Shown here: positions 6,521 to 10,531 of the stretch, piece after piece
Layout: every line of letters starts with the position of its first letter
Position numbering within the stretch: position 1 is the first letter of the stretch
Origin: Actinomycetota bacterium
GTDB lineage: Bacteria > Actinomycetota > Thermoleophilia > Gaiellales > Gaiellaceae
Direction of reading: 5' to 3'
NCBI GenBank assembly: GCA_005884155.1
Contig: VAXD01000005.1
Span: forward strand, 1 to 10,531
DNA length: 10,531 bases
Made by a program: the position numbers and the translations under genes
Notes under the pieces: generated by a model
Told to the model about the DNA's origin: nothing
The model's database searches: none
Seen by the model: the letters and a program-made list of their open reading frames with translations, nothing else

Positions 6521-7954
6521 ATGAAACGACTTGCTGCGGCGTTCATCACGGCCCTGGCGCTGGCCGGGTCTGCAGGCGCGGACATCTTCACGATCGTCCC
6601 GAACGGTCCGACGGCACCCCTTGCGGTGCCGAGCCCACTCGTCCCGAACCAGCCGGGGACGGCGTCGTTCTCGCTGACCCCGCCGACGGTCCCGCAGCAG
6701 CTCGCCTACCCGCAGCTGCTCACGATCTGGCAGCAGGCCGGCGCGGAGTACCAGATCCCGTGGCAGGTGCTCGCGGCGATCAACAAGGTCGAGTCGAACT
6801 TCGGCCGCAACATGGGTCCGAGCTCCGCCGGTGCGATCGGCTGGATGCAGTTCATGCCGTCGACCTGGGAGCGTTGGGGCGTCGATGCGAATGGTGACGG
6901 CGTCGCCGACCCGTGGAACGCCGAGGACGCCATCACCGCCGCCGCTCGCTACCTGGCCGCGTCGGGCGGCTCCACCGACATCTCGCGCGCGGTTTTCTCC
7001 TACAACCACGCGCAGTGGTACGTGGACGAAGTGCTCCAGCTCGCGCGGCTGTTCGACTCCGGCGGGGTGCAGACGACCTTCACGCTCGACCGCCTACAGG
7101 TCTCGCTCGACCAGGCGCGCTCCGCAGTCGTGCGCGCCAACCGCAAGCTCGTCGCGGAGCAGCGCGTGGCTCGGGCCCGTGGGGCGCGCGAGCGCTCGCT
7201 GAGGATCCGCGCAGCGAGGGCCGCGCTTCTGTCCGACCGGCTCGACCTCGAACAGCGGGCCGCGCAGGCCGGCGTCGCCCTTGCACCCGCGCAGGCACGG
7301 GTCGCCGCGTTGCGGAAGGCACTCGACCGTGCCCAGAGCAGCCTCCAGGACGCGCAGCAGCAGTCGGTCTCGTCGTCATTCTCGCCCGCAGCGGGGACGA
7401 TGCTCGCGACGCCCGAGTACGACGGTAACTACGTCTTCCCGGTCGGTGGTGGGCCGTCCGTCGTCGTCGTCTCCCACTTCCATCACGACTATCCGGCCGC
7501 AGACATCCAGGCGCCGATGGGCGAGCCCGTCTACGCGCTCTCGGATGCGGTCGTGCAGCGAGCCTGGCGTTACCCGGACCCCCGTTGCGGGATCGGGCTC
7601 ACGTTGACGACCAGCGACGGCAAGTCCTGGACGTACTGCCATCTCTCCGTGCTCGATCCTGGTGTCACGGCGGGCGTTTCGCTCGTGGGCGGCCAGCAGA
7701 TAGGTCTCGTCGGGATGACGGGTGATGCGAGCGGCCCACACCTGCACCTGCAGCTCAACCCGCAGACGATGTATCCGCAGAGCCTTCCCTGGTTCCGCGG
7801 CTTCGCGAACGTCGCCTTCCGCTGGGCCGAGCCGGCTCCGCCCGGCTACCCGGAGGTTGCCGGCCCGGCGAGCTCCGGAGCGGGCGCTGTCTTTGCCGTC
7901 GTCCCCAACCAGCCGGACGGCGCGTCGAGTCCCGCTGTCCTCTTCACCCGGTAG
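6521..7954 (+). CDS. Secreted bifunctional peptidoglycan hydrolase: SLT transglycosylase + M23 peptidase
   Basis: This 477-residue protein has an N-terminal signal peptide with likely cleavage after Ala-Gly-Ala20. A lytic transglycosylase domain follows at about 60-180: catalytic Glu91 in KVESNFGR, then SSAGAIGWMQFMPSTW, and the calcium-loop-like DANGDGVAD (122-130) as in MltB/Slt35 proteins. An Arg/Ala-rich coiled coil spans about 185-282. A C-terminal M23 (LytM/NlpD-type) domain occupies about 303-440, with HHDYPAAD (321-328), His374 in YCHLS, and GPHLHL giving His407 and His409. The HxH pair, the central His and the Asp are all present, so the peptidase looks active; which of His321/322 binds zinc is less certain, since its spacing to Asp328 is longer than in LytM. 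Together it could cut both glycan strands and stem peptides. The ATG lies 2 bp after the pilT stop with no ribosome site, which implies translational coupling and a role in letting the pilus through the wall. Confidence 0.93.
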   Translation: MKRLAAAFITALALAGSAGADIFTIVPNGPTAPLAVPSPLVPNQPGTASFSLTPPTVPQQLAYPQLLTIWQQAGAEYQIPWQVLAAINKVESNFGRNMGPSSAGAIGWMQFMPSTWERWGVDANGDGVADPWNAEDAITAAARYLAASGGSTDISRAVFSYNHAQWYVDEVLQLARLFDSGGVQTTFTLDRLQVSLDQARSAVVRANRKLVAEQRVARARGARERSLRIRAARAALLSDRLDLEQRAAQAGVALAPAQARVAALRKALDRAQSSLQDAQQQSVSSSFSPAAGTMLATPEYDGNYVFPVGGGPSVVVVSHFHHDYPAADIQAPMGEPVYALSDAVVQRAWRYPDPRCGIGLTLTTSDGKSWTYCHLSVLDPGVTAGVSLVGGQQIGLVGMTGDASGPHLHLQLNPQTMYPQSLPWFRGFANVAFRWAEPAPPGYPEVAGPASSGAGAVFAVVPNQPDGASSPAVLFTR

Positions 7955-7994
7955 GGGGATGACAAAGCCACCGAACAGTGCCGAAGGGGTGAGC

Positions 7995-8855
7995 ATGCGG
8001 CTTGGCACGCTCCTGCCTCGTGCTGTGCTCATCGCACTGGCCTGGATTCTGGCCACGGCGGCGTTCACGCTGGCCGCGGACAAGACCAACATCATCGGCC
8101 AGCAGCCGGCCACGACGGCCACCGGGCCCGCCGCGCCTCCGAACCTGACCGTCCCCGATGTCTCCGGGCAGGCGTTCGTCTTCGCCAAGGGCCTGCTGGA
8201 GGACGCAGGCTTCGCCTGGCACGTCAGCGGCAGCGTTCACGGCTACGCGGGGAACCAGGTCGTCGGCCAGTCGCCGGCAGCGGGCACGAAGGTCGTCGAC
8301 ACCGGCGCGCCGACTGTCGTCGTGACCCTGGTCAAGGGCCGCTACGGCGAGCAAGGCGTTCCGCAGGACACCTCGAGCTACCGCGGCACGGCGATCAAGC
8401 TGGCGAACAAGCCCGCGGCTCCGGCTGCCCATCCTGCCGCCAAGGCCAAGCCGCCCGCCGCGAAGGCGAAGCCGCCCGTTGCGAAGGCGAAGCCGGCTGT
8501 CAAGAAGCGGAAGCCCGCGCGCAAGCCCGTCGCGCCCGTGAAGCGGCCGCCCGCCTTCCACGTGCCGGGGGCGCGGAAGGAGCCACTTGACGAGATCTCC
8601 CTTCCCGCCCGCGCCGAGAAGCTCGCGGCCTGGATCGCGACGAAGCCGAAGCGGAACGGCGCGAACGTCCACTTCTGGCTCTACCAGCACGCCTGGATCG
8701 TCACCGGCGCGAATTTCGGCTGGTGGCACGGAGCTCAGGCTCTCGAGACGCTGATCACGGTCGACCAGCGCGCCGAGCGCCTCTGGGGGATCGGCAACCG
8801 CAGCGAGTCGGTCGCCCGCGCCGCGCTCGCCCACGTGCGCCGCGAAGCGAGATGA
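7995..8855 (+). CDS. Membrane-anchored or secreted PASTA-domain protein with basic linker and unknown C-terminal domain
   Basis: This 286-residue protein has an N-terminal hydrophobic stretch at about 8-27 (signal peptide or anchor). One PASTA domain lies at about 51-115 (LTVPDVSGQA, LLEDAGF, VVGQSPAAGTKV). A Lys/Ala/Pro linker covers about 139-188, and the C-terminal domain covers about 190-286. PASTA domains bind peptidoglycan stem peptides or beta-lactams in Ser/Thr kinases and penicillin-binding proteins; this one has neither a kinase nor a transpeptidase. The C-terminal domain is helical-looking and aromatic-rich (FWLYQHAWIV, GWWHGAQALETLI); I do not recognise it. ATG 7995 is chosen because GAAGGGG lies about 6 nt upstream and the hydrophobic segment then falls at the N-terminus. 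ATG 7959 would add 12 residues with poor ribosome spacing. Its TGA overlaps the next start (ATGA), so it is coupled to the pilin gene. A wall-anchoring or pore role for the pilus is inference. Confidence 0.85.
   Translation: MRLGTLLPRAVLIALAWILATAAFTLAADKTNIIGQQPATTATGPAAPPNLTVPDVSGQAFVFAKGLLEDAGFAWHVSGSVHGYAGNQVVGQSPAAGTKVVDTGAPTVVVTLVKGRYGEQGVPQDTSSYRGTAIKLANKPAAPAAHPAAKAKPPAAKAKPPVAKAKPAVKKRKPARKPVAPVKRPPAFHVPGARKEPLDEISLPARAEKLAAWIATKPKRNGANVHFWLYQHAWIVTGANFGWWHGAQALETLITVDQRAERLWGIGNRSESVARAALAHVRREAR
8439..8501 (+). repeat. Three 21-bp tandem repeats encoding AKAKPP(A/V)
   Basis: Three in-frame copies of a 21-bp unit (8439-8459, 8460-8480, 8481-8501) encode AKAKPPA, AKAKPPV and AKAKPAV in the linker of the PASTA protein. 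Copies 1 and 2 are close to identical, and the third diverges at its end. Such units can expand or shrink by slippage without shifting the frame, so linker length may vary between strains. Confidence 0.85.
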
Positions 8856-9436
8856 CCTTCGGCACGCTCCGCGCCGAGCGGGGCTACACGCTCGTCGAGA
8901 TGCTGACCGTGATGGTGATCATGGGCCTCGTCATGACGGGGCTGACCACCGTCTTCATCTCTGCGTCGAAATCGGAGACCGACATGAACCAGCGGTTCCA
9001 GGCCCAGCTGACCGCGAAGGTCGGCCTCGACAAGATGCGGCGCGAGGTGCGCTGCGCGGACAGTGTCACCACCGCGACGCCGTCGGCCTCATCTGCGTCG
9101 GCGATCACGCTCGACCTTCCTACCTATTGCAAGACCGGGAGCGGCGCCGTCACCTGGTGCACGCGCAGCGTGGCGACCAACCGCTACGGGCTCTACCGGG
9201 CGGTCGGCTCGAGCTGCACCGGCGGCGTCCTGTGGGCCGACTACATGGTTCCGAGCGGCTCGGCGCCGACGTGCGGGACACCGACGGCGCTCTGCGTCTT
9301 CGCCTACACGGCAGGCTCGACGACCTCGCTTGCGCTGCTGCACGTCGACTTGCCCGTGAACCTGAAGCCGTCGAGGACCGTCGACCTGTACGAGCTCGCC
9401 GACGACATCGTGCTCCGCAACAGCTCCCGCTCCTAG
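8852..9436 (+). CDS. Prepilin-like minor pilin with N-terminal methylation motif
   Basis: This 194-residue protein has a type III (prepilin peptidase) signal: a short charged leader MTFGTLRAERG cut before Tyr12, the motif G-YTLVE with Glu16 at mature position +5, and a hydrophobic helix to about residue 37 that would pack in the pilus core. The globular part has six cysteines (68, 93, 103, 122, 141, 148), enough for three disulfides, as expected for an exposed pilus subunit. The size and sequence pattern resemble PilW/PilJ-type minor pilins more than a major pilin, but the exact subclass is uncertain. The ATG at 8852 overlaps the preceding TGA in ATGA and only a weak GAAGCGAG precedes it, so translational coupling to the PASTA gene is likely. 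It should be processed by PilD, which is not in the window. Confidence 0.88.
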   Translation: MTFGTLRAERGYTLVEMLTVMVIMGLVMTGLTTVFISASKSETDMNQRFQAQLTAKVGLDKMRREVRCADSVTTATPSASSASAITLDLPTYCKTGSGAVTWCTRSVATNRYGLYRAVGSSCTGGVLWADYMVPSGSAPTCGTPTALCVFAYTAGSTTSLALLHVDLPVNLKPSRTVDLYELADDIVLRNSSRS

Positions 9437-9493
9437 TCCGTTCGAGGGATGCGCCGGGTCAAGCAGCGCCAGGCCGGCGCCGATCAAACACGC

Positions 9494-10531
9494 ATGCGGC
9501 GCCGGCTTAGCCTGCGATTGTCGAACGAGCGCGGGATGGCGCTTGTAATGGCGGTTGGGATGACCGCGGTGATGTTGATCACCGGGACGACCGCGATCGC
9601 CTACGCCACGTCGGGCGCGAAGGAATCGGCGCAGAGCCGGTCCCGGCAGAGCGCCTTCTCGATGGCGGAGTCCGGCATCAACAACTCGATGGCGATCCTC
9701 AACGTCACCACGAACAACGCGCTCGACCCGGAGACGCTGCCTGCCTGCACCAGCAACCAGACGAAGTACTCCGACCCGACCGCGGTGCGCACCTCGACAT
9801 CGACGTGGCTGCACAGCACCTTCCCGGATGGGAGCAGCGTCGACTACTGCGGGACGCTCGTGCGCAGCCAGGCGTGGTGGTACCTGACTTCGATCGGCAA
9901 GACGCGCAACCCCAACAAGGCCAGCGGCACCATCACCCGCACGCTCGAGGCGCTCGTGACCGTCACGCCCACGGTCACGCAGCCCCTGAACAACCCGGTT
10001 TGGAACTACCTCTACGCGGGCCACACCGGCAGCGCCTGCGACCAGAGCCTGCCGAACAACATCACCGGCGCCTCGCAGATGTACGTGGCCGGCAACCTTT
10101 GCTTGAGCCAGAACGTGAACCTGGCGGAATCGACCGTCATCGTAGGTGGCAATCTCGACGTCGCGAACAACGCGGCCGTCGGGGACTCTGTCAACCGTGT
10201 GCAGACGTACGTCGGTGGGAACTGCCGTTACACGTCGAGCGACCCCTGGGTCGCCTGCACCGGCAACCAGGACTCGAGGCACATCTACAGCAAGCTCTCG
10301 AGCGGCGCTGCGGGCGTGGACCACAGCCCGCCTGTCGTCGCCCCGCCGGCCGCCGACTACAGCACGTGGTACGAGAACTCGATTCCGGGGCCGTCGCAGT
10401 CGTGCGCGACCTCGAGCGGGACGCCTCCGACCTTCGACACGAATTACCCGGCCCGCGACAACAGCGTCGCGACGGTCACCGACCTGACTCCGTCGAGCTC
10501 GTACTTCTGCCGAGTCGGCCCCGGAGCCCAC
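9494..10531 (+). CDS. PilX-like pilus assembly protein, partial at right edge
   Basis: The frame is open for 346 codons to the window end. Arg-rich leader MRRRLSLRLSNERG precedes the hydrophobic segment GMALVMAVGMTAVMLITG, then SAFSMAESGINNSMA, the usual PilX_N layout. Position +5 after the Gly is Met rather than Glu, as is also usual in PilX. The following secreted region is Cys-containing and Ser/Thr/Asn-rich, with turn-like repeats MYVAGNL, IVGGNLDV and YVGGNC at about 197-244 that suggest a beta-helical adhesin-like fold (inference). An in-frame ATG at 9449 would add 15 residues and lies 12 bp after the pilin stop; neither start has a good ribosome site, and 9494 gives the more typical leader. 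PilX-like proteins act at the pilus tip in assembly and adhesion. The C-terminus is outside the window. Confidence 0.85.
   Translation, partial: MRRRLSLRLSNERGMALVMAVGMTAVMLITGTTAIAYATSGAKESAQSRSRQSAFSMAESGINNSMAILNVTTNNALDPETLPACTSNQTKYSDPTAVRTSTSTWLHSTFPDGSSVDYCGTLVRSQAWWYLTSIGKTRNPNKASGTITRTLEALVTVTPTVTQPLNNPVWNYLYAGHTGSACDQSLPNNITGASQMYVAGNLCLSQNVNLAESTVIVGGNLDVANNAAVGDSVNRVQTYVGGNCRYTSSDPWVACTGNQDSRHIYSKLSSGAAGVDHSPPVVAPPAADYSTWYENSIPGPSQSCATSSGTPPTFDTNYPARDNSVATVTDLTPSSSYFCRVGPGAH

Noticed and set aside
7722..7994. Upstream extension of the PASTA protein, including ATG 7959
   Set aside because: It overlaps the M23 domain gene; ATG 7959 has no ribosome site at proper distance, while ATG 7995 has GAAGGGG and puts the hydrophobic segment at the N-terminus.
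9089..10531. Long minus-strand open frame (480 codons) opposite the two pilin genes
   Set aside because: The plus strand encodes recognisable pilin N-termini; the antisense frame is Arg/Ala/Val-rich without motifs.
1..10531. CRISPR array, insertion sequence, phage or toxin-antitoxin system
   Set aside because: I saw no regularly spaced direct repeats, transposase or integrase motifs, terminal inverted repeats or toxin-like gene pairs on reading both strands.

Overview
The window is GC-rich, has gene-dense codon use typical of high-GC bacteria, and uses GTG/TTG starts freely. Two genes look leaderless. tRNA-Tyr carries no encoded CCA. A cyclase/AAA ATPase, a DUF4242 protein, a geranylgeranyl reductase-type flavoprotein and a Gram-positive style type IV pilus locus with a PASTA protein together suggest a high-GC actinobacterium. 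The Thermoleophilia (Solirubrobacterales/Gaiellales-like lineages) are my best guess. This is inference from gene content and style, not a database match.

Layout. (1) 1-312, minus strand: tRNA-Tyr(GTA), then tRNA-Thr(GGT), which is cut by the left edge. A small acidic open frame of uncertain status lies between them on the plus strand. (2) 373-2418, plus: a regulator-like fusion of a zinc ribbon, a class III nucleotide cyclase and an AAA/STAND-type ATPase, ending just after its first helical repeats. (3) 2415-4093, minus: a two-gene unit, a covalent-flavin (BBE-type) FAD oxidase followed by a DUF4242 protein. Its last stop codon overlaps the stop of the cyclase gene in a CTAG. (4) 4094-4167: a compact divergent promoter region. 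(5) 4168 to the right edge, plus: six tightly packed genes. These are a geranylgeranyl reductase-family flavoprotein, the pilus ATPase PilT, a secreted SLT + M23 peptidoglycan hydrolase, a PASTA protein with a Lys/Ala/Pro linker and an unrecognised C-terminal domain, a prepilin-like minor pilin, and a PilX-like protein cut by the right edge.

How they fit together. The right half reads as a type IV pilus operon. PilT would power pilus dynamics, and the prepilin and PilX-like protein would be minor or tip subunits. The hydrolase and PASTA protein would open or bind peptidoglycan so the fibre can cross a thick wall. The flavoprotein at the head of the run is probably a lipid or quinone isoprenoid reductase that only shares transcription. 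The pairing of peptidoglycan hydrolase and PASTA protein with the pilus genes is the most interesting part of the window. No CRISPR, insertion sequence, phage or toxin-antitoxin module was seen.
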